Below are positions 25,502 through 38,795 of a stretch of 64,000 nucleotides of DNA, in pieces. Origin of the DNA: Hetaerina americana. Taxonomy: Eukaryota; Arthropoda; Insecta; Odonata; Calopterygidae. Location of the stretch: the NCBI GenBank assembly GCA_022747635.1, contig JAKTNV010000005.1, positions 35,750,336 through 35,814,335 on the forward strand. The letters run 5' to 3'. Position 1 is the stretch's first letter. Each line of letters begins with the position of its first letter. The translations under genes were made by a program, and so were the position numbers. The notes under the pieces were generated by a model that was not told the DNA's origin, did no database searches, and saw nothing but the letters and a program-made list of their open reading frames with translations.

Positions 25502-26215
25502 AGCAAAAATCAGTTCGTTGCTCGTCGAAACGAATATTGCCATAAACTCTCTAAATCTAACAAATCCATGATTTATCGAGTAATTTCTATGACCAAGTAT
25601 CCCACGCAGTCGAAATTGGTACTTAGACTCAATGATGTACTCGGAGGGAACTCGTGGATCCATGCACATATTTCTGTTGTCGCGTTAAAAAAAGGGCCTA
25701 GGAAAAATTGCATTGTCAAATGCTTTTACATCCCACTGTTACTTATAATAACGACTTCACGTGGAACAGCCACTATATTTATGGATACCTTCCTCTTGAT
25801 TTCTCCCTAATGTGAATGAAGACGTAGCGCTGCGCATATTTTCGTTCCGAACCGCCAACAATTGAATTTCATTATATATTTCATTTTAACGTTTCGGCTC
25901 ACTCATGCGGAATTTCACCCACAAAAAAATCATGCACTTCTTCCATGAAGTGACTAACGTGCAAACTTGCTGATGCTAAACGACCCACTGACGCACATTA
26001 TACCGGTACGGAGGATTATCTGATGAAATGAACACTTTCGGCCGTGCATTAAGCGGATGAGTTAAATAAGAATGAGGGTATGATTTTAACATATGATTAT
26101 CATGTGAATAAACAGGCTAAGGAATTAATCTCTCCTCAACGCTCAAAGAGGAGAAAAATATTTCACCGGAGCTCTGGAAATCGCCATCTTATGATATTAT
26201 TTTAAAAATTCTCTC
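25502..26215. other. AT-rich stretch, no gene seen
   Basis: Only short frames. Confidence 0.5.
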
Positions 26216-26660
26216 GAGTCGTAATTCCGCGTCGTTTTTCTTCCCCTGCACCCCTCCACCCACCCTCTCTCCTCCCCCAGGGGCAATTTCGAGTAATTTC
26301 GAGTTGTTTCCTGCCCCTTATTATTCACCACTTCCGGTGGAATCTCTCCCCGCATCTCTCAAGTGAATCTCCCTCACCCCCCCCCCGTTGCCTCCTTCTT
26401 TGCCCCCCATCCCGCCCCCCTTGTCCGCCTCCTTCGCCACCTCCTTTGTTCACTTCCAGTACCTCCGGCGCGAGAAAGGTTTCCTGAATTATTCGAGAGA
26501 GCCATTTTTAATTTTTCCTACCTCGTCCGCGTTCTTCTTTCCTTCCGAGTCCCTTCAGTTTTTGCGACGGTATGCTCACATTTAAATTTTCTACGAGAAG
26601 AGCAGCCCCGCGTGTCGCGTATTCTCATGTGCATGAAGCTTCGGATTTCTTTCTGCTGAC
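26216..26660. repeat. C-rich low-complexity patch
   Basis: Repeated C runs and CCTCC blocks on the plus strand, plus a local repeat of GAGTAATTTCGAGT near 26288. The 98-codon frame at 26363-26659 starts Pro/Leu-rich and is not convincing. Confidence 0.4.
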
Positions 26661-28840
26661 CAGGAATAGGGCAAGCGGCGAGAGAGAACACCCATGAGCA
26701 TTGGATTTGAACGAAGCGAGGGTTTAAATAATCAAAATAAAGAAATCACACAAGAGGCATTCAGTTATAAAGTTGGAAAAAATCAAAGAAAAACTTTTGA
26801 CCTCCAAATTCCAACAAATTGTATCACTGGAACATCCCGTTATTGTTTCACATCGTCGTACACGTAATGTCGGACGTAAGGGAGTTCATTAGACAATTTA
26901 AAAGACGAAGTTATCTGAGCAGTCGTTACTATTCTCACTTAATAAGAGTGCTTTTTAGTTTAGGTGGAAATGAACAAAATTTCAAGTAAATCATTACTTC
27001 CGGGCAAAAAAAATTATTTATTTCATACAGTTAAGAGATTCCCGCGCAAAATGTTTGGGCAGTGAGTCATCATAGTTTGGCAAAAAGGTCGCGTGGCACA
27101 CGGTGAAATCTCACGGCACAGTGAAATCCAGACACTCGCAAAGTAAAATATTTTTCATGTATAATTTTCACAGGCATGGCAGCTTCAATATCCTCCGAAT
27201 AATTTCCACCTACGGCATCGCATAAGGGGTGCGCCCAATCGTGGTCGAACCGTTTACGGCATATAATCAATCGAACGCTAGCTGAAGAAACTTTTAAACC
27301 GTGTGTAGAGAAAAAAAATATCACGGGAGAGGGGAAGAGGGACATCGAATAAGGGAGGCTTACTGAACGTAAACCCATCGAAGCAAAAACCATTCTGAAG
27401 GCGAGTGGGGTTGAAACCCTGTTTTTTTGAAATGGCGATGCACTCTCAGAAATGCGAGGAAGGCTGTGGGGGAGGAAAAGGGGAGTTTAAAGCAGAGGGG
27501 AGATCACATTCTCTTTCACAGTAGTAAAGGTACAAAAAAAATCAAAGTTTTTTCCGTGCCTACGACTGCTTCGTGATCATGGATGTAAGAGGCGAGTCGG
27601 GAAGGGATCAACGTATTTTGCGAGAATTCCCGGTAAAAGGTCCAGAGAGGGTGAGGGAAAGGCATGGGACATTAGAAGGGCAGAGAGGAGATTACAGTGA
27701 GATGATACCTGACAATATAACTACGCATTTCTTCGAAAATGTTAAATAAAGCCCGTGGAAATGTAGAAGAAAAAGAGTGACTAAAATATAATATAATAAT
27801 TGCGCTAGACTTTTGAACCAATATTTGAATAGAGGAGCAATGAGAGAATTACTAAATATATTGGTATATTTATTGGATTATGATTTGAGCTGTTAAAAGC
27901 ATTGAGTAAATTTTGAACTCATTTGCACCTAACTGTGCCCTAGACTGTCAATAATAGTGGGTCGATAATAGCTAAAGTGATTAAATAATAATAAAAAAGA
28001 ATAGTTAAAAAGTGAAGGAGGTATGACGGAGAGAGTCCAAGAAAAAAAAAGAGGGAAAGGTAAAAGACGGTCCTGCGTTAAACATCCCATCCCTGCATTC
28101 AATATTCATGCACAATACATATTTTATTACCACAGTGAACGGAAAAACACATACATATGCATAAGACCCTTACAATGTTTTCGAGCATTAAAAGACAAGC
28201 AATTACAGCAAAAAGGTCTGCTTATAAGCGTTAAAAATACTTGAAGAGGTGCTATGAAAAATTAAAAATCTAGAAACTTATTTTAACGATGAGGTTGGTC
28301 ACTGGTGAAATTCCTTCGTCACAAGAATGCCCAAATTAGGTCTTAATATATATTCTTATATCCTCCTAAGAAACAAACGGATGAGAGATCCTGTTAGATT
28401 CCCATTGTTAAGAAGATATCAATTTTAAAGAAATCTATAATTACAAAACAGAGATAATTTACAGGAAAGGTTCTAAATTAATAGCCACGTCAGTACCATT
28501 CATAAAACTTCATGACTATTAGTGGAAGGAGGGAGACATTTTTCCCAAAATACAAATACATTGTGTCGTAGCATGTAAAGAAGCATCCCAAACCAGTTAT
28601 GAAATATAGTGATGCACAGAAATAATCTAAATAAGTTTTAGATAGAGAGATTTTCTCCGCGGTCGGTAAAAATGAATAGACGGATGAACCTCAAAGTAAA
28701 TTGAAAAATTCTTGGGAATACATGTATCCTGGCGTTCCTAAGTACGTTCTGTAATAGATCAACCGCGCCGTTAAAACCCCAAAAAAAACGTTTGAAACTG
28801 CTTCGTCGATTTTGCGAGGGGAATGAAAATAATTTCGGCA
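26661..28840. other. AT-rich stretch, no gene seen
   Basis: A 107-codon minus frame (27070-27393) has ordinary composition (for example DHDWAHPLCDAVGGNYSEDI) but no splice, promoter or family support. The rest is AT-rich. Confidence 0.4.
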
Positions 28841-29960
28841 GGCGAACGCGGTTCCCTAGATAACCAGATTCAAAGGAGGTCGATTTGACGCAAACCAGGG
28901 AGCTACGAATACACTCGGAAGTTGGGAAGGGGGCGGGTGAGGAGCGTGGGGACAAATGGGGAGCGGTGCAGGGAAAGGGAAAAGGGGAGAGAGGAGACAA
29001 GGCGCGGCCTCACTGAGATTGTGAGCGAGGGAGACGCCACCCCTCGGGTAAGAAGAAGAATCGCCCAACCTCCCGGGGCGTGGGGGTGTGGGAAAGAGAG
29101 AAAAGGAGAACGCGAGGGGAGGGAAGAGAGAAGCGACGGTGTTAAGGAAAAAGGGAAGATGTTCAGGATAGGAGAATGAGAATGAAGGAGGGTATTGGTT
29201 ATAGCCCCCTCTCACTCTCCCTCTTCCCCCACGGGATCCTCCTCCTCCACCCCATTCTTCAGCCCCCCCTTCAAAGCCCACTGTTCACCCATCTCCTCCC
29301 TTTTCCTCCAACCATCGCTCTTTCCCTGCCCCATAGAACATGAGCCACGACTTGCTTTCCATGAACTGAGGCAAAAATCCAACGCTTCCTTCTTTTTACC
29401 TCGGGAAACGTATTCCTCCATATATACCCGCCAGGAGACCTAAGCTCCTCCCTTCCTCTCTCTCAACCTAACCCCCTCCTGCATCCCCCTCAGGTCCCCT
29501 TCCCACTTCCTATGCCCTCTCAACTAACATCCCTCCGTTCTTCCTCCCACCACACCATATCCCTCCTGGCCAACATCCTTTTTTTCTGGAATATCTTCAA
29601 CCTCCACCTCCGTCCCTGTATCTCCCTTTTCTCATCGCCCCCCTTCCACCGCCTGCTGCGCCGCCCATCTCTCCCTCCCACCGTCCCTTCACCCCATCCA
29701 CCTCTTGAGTGCTCACCCACCTCCCTCTCCCCTTTTGCCCTTCCCACCCATTCTCTCTCTCTTCACAGACGCTCTCGCAATTTCTAAAGGAGAAGCTTTT
29801 GGCGCCGTTCCTGTTTACACCGCGTGGGTGGGATTTGGCGCTGCTGTCCTTGCCTCCAACCCCTCACCTCCTCTTCAGCCTTTCCCCATTCCCCCTCTCA
29901 CCTCTCCCCTCTCCTTTCTCCTTCCCCAACCTTCTCACTCTCCCTCGCGCTCACCTTGTG
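28841..29960. repeat. purine-to-pyrimidine switching patch
   Basis: The plus strand is G/A-rich from about 28920 to 29190, then C/T-rich from about 29195 to 29960. The switch near 29195 gives two strand-asymmetric arms of opposite sense. Long frames on both strands (up to 163 codons) have low-complexity translations and I do not call them genes. Confidence 0.45.
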
Positions 29961-29976
29961 AAAATTCTTTTAAAAA

Positions 29977-29977
<1 letters not shown>

Positions 29978-30022
<45 letters not shown>

Positions 30023-30043
30023 TTATATGTATATATATTTATA
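29978..30043. repeat. (TA)n microsatellite
   Basis: An almost pure TA dinucleotide repeat, interrupted by CTTATATG near 30022. Confidence 0.9.
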
Positions 30044-31410
30044 TCCCTCCCCTCCTCTTTTTGGCTGGAGAGTTTATTTTCTGCTGAGTCTTTTTACTTT
30101 CTAGCTGGAATTAATTTCGGTAAGTTTCAAACGATGTGTTTTGATCAAACGGTCAGGAGTAAGGAAGGCGAAGTTTCTTTGTGGAATATAATTTAGCTAT
30201 TTTCTAAGGACGAAATCTCTCTCGAATGTTTGTTAACTGTTCTTTTCCACGCTCCCGGTTTTGTAAAACTAATTGAAATAGCGGTAACACTAAACTCTAA
30301 AGGATAAATGCATTTAAAACTCTTTTGAAATACGAAGAGTTCATTTTTAATTCTTCATTCTGGAAGAAACAGCTTCTGGCATCCTTCACAGGATTTCATT
30401 GCGAATCAAATTTGAATGAAATTAATTTAACTTTTTTAACTTTTAACTGATGAACTGGAGAGGACCTAATAGACTTTTCATGGAGATAGATTTTACTGAT
30501 CTAAGGTGTTCCACACACATCGTATTCTTCCAAAGCCAGGTACCTTTTCAACCAGAGTTTATTTTTTCACAGTTTGCTACAAATATTGTACTCTAAAACG
30601 CAACCATAAATTATGGCCTGAAGTCTCATACGCCACGTAATTCCGAATCATCATTGCACTCTACAGAAAAGCATTTGAAAAAGGGTTTGTAGTTCCTCAA
30701 AAAATAGTTTGGGCGTGTTTTGTGGGTTTCGCAATCAACTTATAGTGAATTATTCCGTCCGAAGTCCACTAGGCCTGCAGCGTTATCCTATGATTTGATA
30801 CGTGTTACGAGATAGATGTCTTCAATCGTGTGACTAATCATGTGCAAAACACTGAGGCTGTCGTTTTCAGAACAAAAGCTTTGTAAACTCTGGAGTGGCA
30901 GTGAAATCAATTTCCCTGAAACGTGATAAAATCCGAAGGGATTCGGTTACAGTTGGGTCAAGAAACAATCATTCATCCGCAAAAAGAACCCTCCTTTACC
31001 CCACTCACCATTCGACATCGACACCAACGCCACTTCCACGCCCGGATATTTCTAACGGCTTAAAATCCGCGGCGCACTTGATGGAATAATCTCCTCGGGG
31101 GGATCGCTTGGCACCCCTCCACCGCAAAGAGAATCCATTTTATTTCAGCGCCCATCATCTGCCCCCGCGCTCCCGATTCATCCCCTCTCCATGGTACCCG
31201 ACGATCCTCTCATCATCCCCGCACCACTGCCCCTTCTCAACCAAATCCCCTCCAAAACGACTACTTTTCTCCTACCCCCCCCTCCCCCCCCAGCATCGCC
31301 GCAATGGACTCGCCTGTCGCCTATCCAATCCTGCATCACTCCACCAACAGAACTGCTTCCAGGGATAATCCCGGAAATTCATATACTTAGGGATTTGCTA
31401 CACACACATA
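30044..31410. other. no gene seen; C-rich segment at right
   Basis: AT-rich to about 30890, then moderately GC-rich and C/T-rich to 31330 with Pro/Ser-rich open frames that I attribute to composition. Confidence 0.45.
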
Positions 31411-31652
<242 letters not shown>

Positions 31653-31679
31653 GTGTAATAAATAACAATGAGATATTCA

Positions 31680-32182
31680 ACCGGTTAAGGTAGGTTTTGC
31701 ATAAGCACAACTACCAAATACATATTTTGTGACTCCTAACAAAACATAATCCAGCAAACTACGCTACAACAAGTCCCTCTTCATCTCCGTGTACTTCCTT
31801 CCTCCCTACATCCCGTCCATGATCCTTATCTTATTCCTGCCCCTTCCTCGTCTGCCTGACATTCTCCCTTCTACTACTGTCTCCAACATCCCACTGGCGC
31901 TCAATATGCTTTTCATCAATTTTTCCTGTCTCCTTTTGATTTATCCCAACAATCCCCTCTCCTCGCCCACCATACCTAGCACTTCCTCGTTTGTTTTCCT
32001 TTCGGTCCATTTCACCTTCTCCATCCTTCTCCACACCCACATTTCAAAAGCCTCCAATCGACGTCAATCCTACTGCTTCAGTGACCACGTTACCGCGCCA
32101 TACATAACTACGCTCCATATCAAAGTTTTGACGAGTCCTTTCTCAACATCCTTACTCCATGTACCTGTAATAAACTCCCTCC
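31680..32182 (-). pseudogene. LINE 3' fragment, left arm of inverted pair
   Basis: Read on the minus strand, this is the C-terminal end of a non-LTR retrotransposon polyprotein plus its 3' UTR. The frame near 32140-32040 gives KGLVKTLIWSVVMYGAVTWS, matching the segment downstream of the reverse transcriptase in Jockey/RTE-type insect LINEs (K-x-L-x-W-S-V-x-x-Y-G-x-x-T-W). It is broken by stops soon after (SLKQ*D*RRLEAFE). The 3' UTR ends with CCTACCTTAACCGG at 31680. It pairs as an inverted repeat with 32230-32738. A 158-codon plus frame over it is only the antisense shadow. Confidence 0.75.
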
Positions 32183-32229
32183 TCTTTAAACGCAAAGAGA
32201 AGAATTGCGCTAGGCAAAGAGGCTTTCAC

Positions 32230-32738
32230 AAGGAGGAGGGAGTTGATGAGAGGGACGTTGAGTAAGGATAAGGAAAGGGCTCGTGAAAACTTTGATATGG
32301 AGCGTAGCTATGTACGGTGCGAAAACGTGGTCGTTGAAGCAGGAGGATAGACGTAAATTGGAGGCTTTTGAAATTTGCATTCGGAGAAGAATGGAGAAGG
32401 TGAAATAGACAGAGAAGAAAACAAATGATGAAGTACTTAATATGGTGGGCGAAGAGAGGGGTTTGTTGGGAGAAATCCTATGGAGGCAGGAAAAGTGGAT
32501 GAAGGGGGTATTGACCGGCATTGGGATTTTGAAGAATGTAATAGAGAGGAGAATTTTAGGCAAACGAGGAAAGGGAATAAACACGATAGGGATGTTAGAC
32601 GGGATGAAGGGAGGAAGAAAGTACTCAGAGATGAATAGGGGTCTGATGTAAAGTAGGATACTGGATTTTGTATTTTGTTAGGAATCACAAAATATTTATT
32701 TAGTGGCTCTGTCCATCCAAAAACCTACCTTAACCGGT
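32230..32738 (+). pseudogene. LINE 3' fragment, right arm of inverted pair
   Basis: The plus strand reads KGLVKTLIWSVAMYGAKTWS, then KLEAFEICIRRRMEKVK*TE, GEERGLLGEILWRQEKWMKG and IGMLDGMKGGRKYSEMNRG. These are standard blocks of the C-terminal region of Jockey/RTE-type LINE ORF2 proteins (Y-G-x-x-T-W; L-E-A-F-E-x-x-x-x-R-R-M; G-M-L-D-x-x-K-x-G-R). One in-frame TAG replaces the usual Trp of KVxW. The 3' UTR runs to 32738 and ends ACCTTAACCGGT, followed by TTAA and TA repeats. RT and endonuclease domains are missing, so the fragment is 5'-truncated and inactive. Confidence 0.8.
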
Positions 32739-33780
32739 AGATTACCTAATTAATTAATTAATATATATGTAGTATGTATGTGTATATACACAAACTCGTA
32801 TACTATAGATATTTATTTTTTATTTATACATGCATGCTTGTAAATGTTCAGAGGAATGTTTATGTCTGTACATATAGTTGTGTGTGCGTGTATATATGTA
32901 CCGCACATACACATTCCACTCAAGAATGGGGGCGGGCGAGAGGAGAGAGCTACTCGGAGAGGGAGAGGACAAGGTTTGAAGTGAACGAGCGATGCGAGGA
33001 GAGAGACAGGGAGAATAGTATAGCCGGGGAAGGAATGCCGCAGGATGGCTGATATCCACGGTAGCTCCCCTGGGATAGGGTCAACGAGCTGAGAGGACTG
33101 CAGAGATGGGGACAGAACAAGCGTGTAGGGGAATTGGCCAAGTCACCTCGGAAATGAGAGACGGGGTAAAATGGGCGAACGATATATTCTGACTTGAGGC
33201 ACACGCTCCACAAGTAAAAGGCGTCATAACACGGGCAGTCGTGTGCTCACAGGAGTGGAACGATATGTTTTCACAATCGCTATATAAGATATATTTACGT
33301 TGCCACCGACGTGGCCGTATTTCATATTGCTGATATATCATTTGCAGCTTTATGAAAGGACCAATTTTTATCTCAATACATATTAGAAATGGATGTGGAG
33401 GAACTATGGGTATCGCATTAAAAATACCATTTGGACCAATTAATCAGTGGAGGAAATTCGCCAGAGTACCTGCCATTATGAGGCAAAAATTTCTATGTAA
33501 TCATGAAAAAAATAGTAAAGAACTTCATGCTTACAAATATATTAATACTTGGATAATTTCACACTTTTAATGCGTGTGGATATTTGTTGATTGATATACT
33601 TGTATGAAGGACGGGAACTGAGATGGTATTCAGTTCAAGGAGCGTTACTTCAAATATTATCATGAAAGTTTTTCATAAAATGTTTTATCTTACATAAAAG
33701 TTCTAAATAATTTCTTAGGCGTAAATAAAGAATGTTCATTTACAATACCTATGAAAATTAGACCCGATTAGTTAGAAATA
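32739..33780. other. TA/TG-rich DNA then purine patch, no gene
   Basis: TTAA and TA/TG repeats (32748-32905) follow the right LINE end. A GA-rich patch (32930-33120) and AT-rich DNA come next. Minus frames here are Ser/Pro/His-rich shadows. Confidence 0.45.
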
Positions 33781-33841
33781 GAGCTCAACCGATTGGCCCC
33801 TACGGCGTGAGAAATTCACACATCTGGGTGGAGGAGGTAGT

Positions 33842-34010
33842 TCCTTTGTGGGCGCTCCCTGCGGTTTCCCATGAAGTTCTGGTACCATGAAAATCACACG
33901 GTTTGGATGAGGCTGGCGTCACCCGGAATTATCTTTCGGATTTTAATATCCGATTCATCGGTGCGCAGCTTAAGGCTTTTAACTCTCGTATCACACACAC
34001 TTCCGCTTGA
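33842..34010 (+). CDS. weak candidate exon ending at GTGAGT donor
   Basis: A frame opens after a TAG near 33838 and includes an ATG near 33870 (MKFWYHENHTVWMRLASPGI). It reaches GACATCAA|GTGAGTATG, a good donor, with a TGA just inside the would-be intron. The segment is GC-richer than its flanks. There is no acceptor of note and no family resemblance. Confidence 0.17.
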
Positions 34011-34015
34011 CATCA

Positions 34016-37000
34016 AGTGAGTATGAAATAGGCAAGATATAAATTTGTGATAAAAAGGGAGTAATTTGATGAGTTAAGAGAGGGTAAGTTGAAAAATAAA
34101 TATATGAGAGAATGCAGGTATTAGATAAAATAAGGGGTAAATGCATTTTATCCAAAGTGATCGAGAATAGTTGGTTTCATTTGTAGTAATTAAAGGCAAT
34201 TAAGTGTGCTCAAAGTCAGAAAAGTTGTTATTTGATGAACCTATTACAATCATGTCTCTAATGCCATACTTTTCATGGGTAAGTCGAAGAGCTTTAGGGG
34301 TTGAAGAGTCATTAGAGGCACAATACTAAGGTTCAAGTTGATGTTCGCCAAAACGAAAATTGTTGCTTGCGAAGCGATCCCGCGGATCATGAGTCCACCA
34401 ATTTTTCGTATTCACATATGTCTTTTGTCAACCATTGTGTACAAAAAGTGTCGACTTTTTTCTTATTTGCTCAGAAAGATCGTGAGATCATTCGTCGAGA
34501 CAAATTTACCACCGAATACTGATGTAGTCAATGCTGTTACCATGATAAATATCTACATTTTCAAGGAACTCAAGCAATTTCCTTTTGTTCATGCATATTT
34601 TTCTCATTTTGATTTCGAAGTTCTCGAATTATTCGGGTGCTATTTGCGTACGTTGACAACAGGTACGATAAATACTAAATATACGACTTGTGATTTTTTC
34701 TTTGTAATAAATTGTATGTTATATGGGCACGTATTTAATTAAATATTTTCCATTGTTCCAACTAATTTCCTTCTCTAGGATTGAAATATGTCCTTAACCC
34801 TTTCTACCTATCTAAATGCATACGCTAAACTCTAAATATTGTATTAATAGGTTTTGCAGAAAAAGTCTCATCAATCATCGAATATTAAATTCTTTTCGAA
34901 GCCATAAATCAATTACAAATCCATAATTAAAATCGGAAATCTGCTGTTACTCTCCCAATGTTATTTACATTTCCATTTAAAAATACATTGATAGCACACA
35001 TTAACTTTTAAAGGTATATACACGTGTCGCCGTATTGACGGACTTATCCAAAGTAAATAAATATCTATTTTCCTCGCGCTTTTCTATCCCGAATCTCGCT
35101 TAGTAAATAAATCCATTAATACTAATCTTATCATTTGTTGGTTACATTCGCAGTGATTGTTGCTGTATTCATACGTAACTCAAGCGCCTTCGAAAAAGTG
35201 GGTAAATTTATCGACGCTCAATATTAGACTTGCAAGAGCCGGTAAATTTTGGTCATAACTGATGCGTCGCTTATGTGCCAACCAAATCTTAGAATCAAAC
35301 CCCAGGTTAGGAATACTCTGGACCTGCACTGCGACAAACATCATCGCTAATGTGGGATTGTAAGCTATTATTTGGTTGGAATTTTGGCGAATTTTGGTGA
35401 ATAAAATGCTTCAAGATATACTCTAGATTAAAACTATAAAAATTTGCCTAAGAATAGAAAGACGTACGCAAGATGATGGACGAATATAACGGGAGTGATA
35501 TAATACAAGATAAGTAATTGTGACGATCGAAAAATGCCCATCATCGGACGTAACTATATTTGATTAAATAAGAGACTCTAATAAAATACGTCCCAATAGT
35601 GAGAATCACCATTTAGTGCAAAAGGAGTAATAACCCTCTAAAAAGCCTAGAATAGATGACAATAATAAATGCTATTCTACAGCTTTCATGTATCTAATAG
35701 ATGAGGGCATGCCATTTTATCCGTTTTATGACGCTTTCATGCGCATAAAAATGCCAGGCTTCCTATCTTATACTTTTGCTAGCATTAATTAGCTTCCAGA
35801 TGCCATCAATGACAAAATTCGGACCTTGGTGTTATAGCTTGCGACTGACTTATCTTAACTTCATCTTTTGAGGTAAATTTACTCTTGAGGAGGTCAAAAC
35901 AATCTTTACTAAAAGAACTCGCAAAACATTAATTCCCGAAGGACTCGTTATAATATTCCATAGATTGTTATAAAATATCAATAATCATCCTATACATCTT
36001 AGAGGTATACAATCTGCATTAGGCCGATAAAAATGCACGGAAAAGAAAGGAAAATTAAAAATAACACACAAAACCCCTTGGGATTCGTGGAATTTCCTGA
36101 ATTTGCCGAAGACATTTTTAGGCGGGGATTGCCTTTCTGTCGTTTTACTCTCTTTTTCATTTCTAACTGCTTTCGCGTATGAAATAATCTTAGTGACATT
36201 GTCAGAAGTGAATCCAGACGTAGCAAATCTAACAGGAAGATGAAGATGATATTTAATTAATTGCAAAAAACTCAAAAAATTGCAAATCTCATTTCAATCA
36301 CGTCATGCAAGCCAAGAAAAAAAGGACACGTCAACTTTTCTCTACTGAATGCATAATAGGTACACACTACACACTATGCCTGACATAGGTACACACTAGT
36401 CCCTGATCCATTTTGCGTGGTGAAATCTGAAAAAAACTAAAGTAAAATGCTCATTGCTCTTCCATTATAGTGGTAAGAGTCATCATCTGATATTAAAATT
36501 GATAGCCAAATTCCAACAAGAGATTATGTTTTTGGTACTCTATGAGTTTTTAGAAGTAGAACGATACGACTAAATAAAATATTTTCATAACTATCATAGG
36601 AATGTAATTAGAACACCGAATAACATATCGCGTCAGTTCTAACACAACTGCAATTTATGTACTCCGTCCGAAATGCCAGTGCTACGGTTAAGGTGATTGA
36701 AGAGTATATATAGTATGTAATATAGAACGCCAATCGGCTTCATTCTGCAATTAAAGATGATAAAGTGCCTACATCGGAGCCTGGTTGGAAATAAATTCGT
36801 GAACTATCTTGGCATTGCGATTATTTAGCCATATGTAATTTAACATATGGCTATGGCTATATGGCTATATATATAAACAAAAGTATTTAAACATATGTTT
36901 TAATTTCACCCAATAATGTTCAAAACTTCGCAATTCTATTCTGACAGTCATCTAGTAAATAATATGTAAGTAGAGGAACCGAAGTAATTATCGTCAATAG

Positions 37001-37560
37001 ATACCTTTCGGGCATGATTTATTCTATTTTCAGTCCTTAATGAAACTTGCAATGTTTAAAAAAAAATCAGCAAAGTGTTGATATTAATAAAAGCGATACC
37101 TAATGTTCGTATTTGTAGTTTAAATTGGGCATTCCATCACAACATTACCGAATTACTACGAATATTGAAAATTTCAATTAGCATAGCCATGTATTTTCAA
37201 GCACCACATGCATAAATAAAATGTTATGACACAAAGACAAACTTGATCGGTAACGCTCATGGTGGTTAATTACCGATTTCACAGAAGACAAAATGTCCGT
37301 TTAATTATTTCTATGCTATATGCAGGTAGATACCTACGGTGGCAATGAAGAAATCAAATAACGTATGAGGTAACTCGTAAAACGTTTGATCAGCATTTGA
37401 AACCTTAATACTCAGATAGCGTGTGGAATAATAAATCAACGCGCTAATAGTAATGCCACGAACGATATATTCCATAGTGGTATATCCCTCTCCAATTACA
37501 TCCTCATAAAAATGAAAGTCCCTCCTTATATCGCCGACAGGGATAAAATACATTTATCTG
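34016..37560. other. long AT-rich stretch, no gene seen
   Basis: About 3.5 kb with only compositional frames (for example 134 codons at 34338-34742). A perfect 10-bp hairpin lies at 36827-36852 (AGCCATATGT / ACATATGGCT, 6-base loop), next to short GGCTATAT repeats. Confidence 0.5.
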
Positions 37561-38795
37561 GCGTTGAGCTCGCAGTTATTTATAAAAGCATTTTATCCAT
37601 AATCAACGGCATGCGACGATTGGATAACCTTTCAAAACTCAACGCTTGACACGTCACGTGATACACGAATCAGTCGACCAAATCGTCCCCAATTCCTTTC
37701 GTTATTTTTTTATCGTATCACGAATGCATATTTTTTCCCCTTTTCGGTGGGAACGGACACTCGACGCGGCTGACGAATCGGTGCCGTGCTGAGTGGGCTT
37801 CTCGATCGTAATGATCTCTTATTGGCCACTATTATCGGTCATCTTTACGACACCGGCAGCGTCGTTTTTCATTGGAGCACGCCCACAACAGAGCCGAGGA
37901 GATTTCACAAAAACGCCACCTCGTGAATACGGAAATGGAAAAGCAATATTTTTAGCTGGAGGCGGGGCAGGGGGGGGGGTGAAGGGAAGAAGAAGGAAAA
38001 CTGGGAGGGGTGGAGAGAGGGTGCCAGGGTCTAGGGAATTTTTTGGCAGAATACCACTGCAACGCACGAAGGACATTAACTCCAGGACGGCGGTATGGAC
38101 GCGAGTTTAATTGCGCTTCACAAGCGGAGAAGTCATATGAGAGGACGGTAAAGAACGGGGGGAGGAGGAACCGAACGAGTGGCGCCTTTGTGTACGTGAC
38201 GCCATTACCGTACCCCGCCACGTTTTTGGGGGAAAATTCCCGAATTTGCCCGTGGCGCGAGGATGAGGAATCGTGGAATGCAGAGGGGAGGGTGGGGGAC
38301 AGGTAGGCGGGAGGGAGTGGATGCGGGAGAGGAGACGGAGGGTGGGACGGCGAAGGGGTGGGGGAACGAAAACAAAAACGCTATCTATCTCAGTCCCGCG
38401 GAGTGGGGGATGCGATACGAGCTCCCCCACCCTCCGACGGGATTCTGTGTGCGCGCCGACGGAATCTGACAGACTGTACGGCGTTGTCGTACTGATTGCG
38501 CGGCCCGAGGAACACCCAAGGCACGGCGCTCGGATGGGGGCGAGAGAACGGCTCTCCGTGGGTGGGGGTTTGGTCGGAAATGCGAGGGCGGGGGGTGGGA
38601 GGGAGAAAGAGGGGGAACGGAACACCCTTCGCTTGGAAACGAGTGGACGTGACTAGTTTCGGAGATACATGTGGTGTAGGGGTATATAGACGAGGATCTG
38701 AGGGGGAGGACGGAGGAGAGGGAGAGTAGAAAGGGGGGGTTCAGCGGGGGTCGACCACACCTGTCCTTTTTTCTCTTCGCTCCCGGATCGGATTC
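37561..38795 (+). promoter_or_regulatory. CpG-rich 5' region of candidate gene
   Basis: A CpG-rich patch runs straight into the candidate start codon at 38796. A TATA-like TATATAGA lies at 38683-38690, and an initiator-like TTCAGC near 38740, though their spacing (about 57 bases) is too long for a matched pair. A separate TATAAAAG at 37581 is more than 1 kb upstream. G-rich blocks fill 38265-38380. Long frames open on both strands are compositional. An in-frame TAG at 38727-38729 precedes the ATG, consistent with 5' UTR. Confidence 0.35.

Larger units (their letters stand above)
31680..32738. repeat. 1.06-kb inverted repeat, two LINE 3' ends
   Basis: Two arms of about 505 bp face each other around a spacer of about 47 bp (centre near 32207). 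By eye the arms match at very roughly four bases in five and keep nearly equal length. Their outer ends share AACCGGTTAAGGTAGGTTTT (left) and its complement (right). Transcription across it would give a long hairpin RNA. Confidence 0.75.

Noticed and set aside
29705..30196. 163-codon frame running through the TA repeat
   Set aside because: It reads a C/T-rich patch and a TA microsatellite (Tyr-Ile repeats), so the open frame is compositional.
31789..32584. Two similar proteins (158 and 124 codons) encoded on opposite strands
   Set aside because: They are antisense shadows of the two LINE arms. Their mutual similarity comes from the inverted repeat, and the sense strands show the LINE motifs.
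31680..32738. Twin-priming origin for the inverted LINE
   Set aside because: Twin priming inverts a 5' piece of the same copy. Here both arms are the same 3' piece, each with its own 3' UTR.
37581..37588. TATAAAAG as the promoter of the 38796 gene
   Set aside because: It is more than 1.2 kb upstream of the start codon, with no initiator at the expected spacing.
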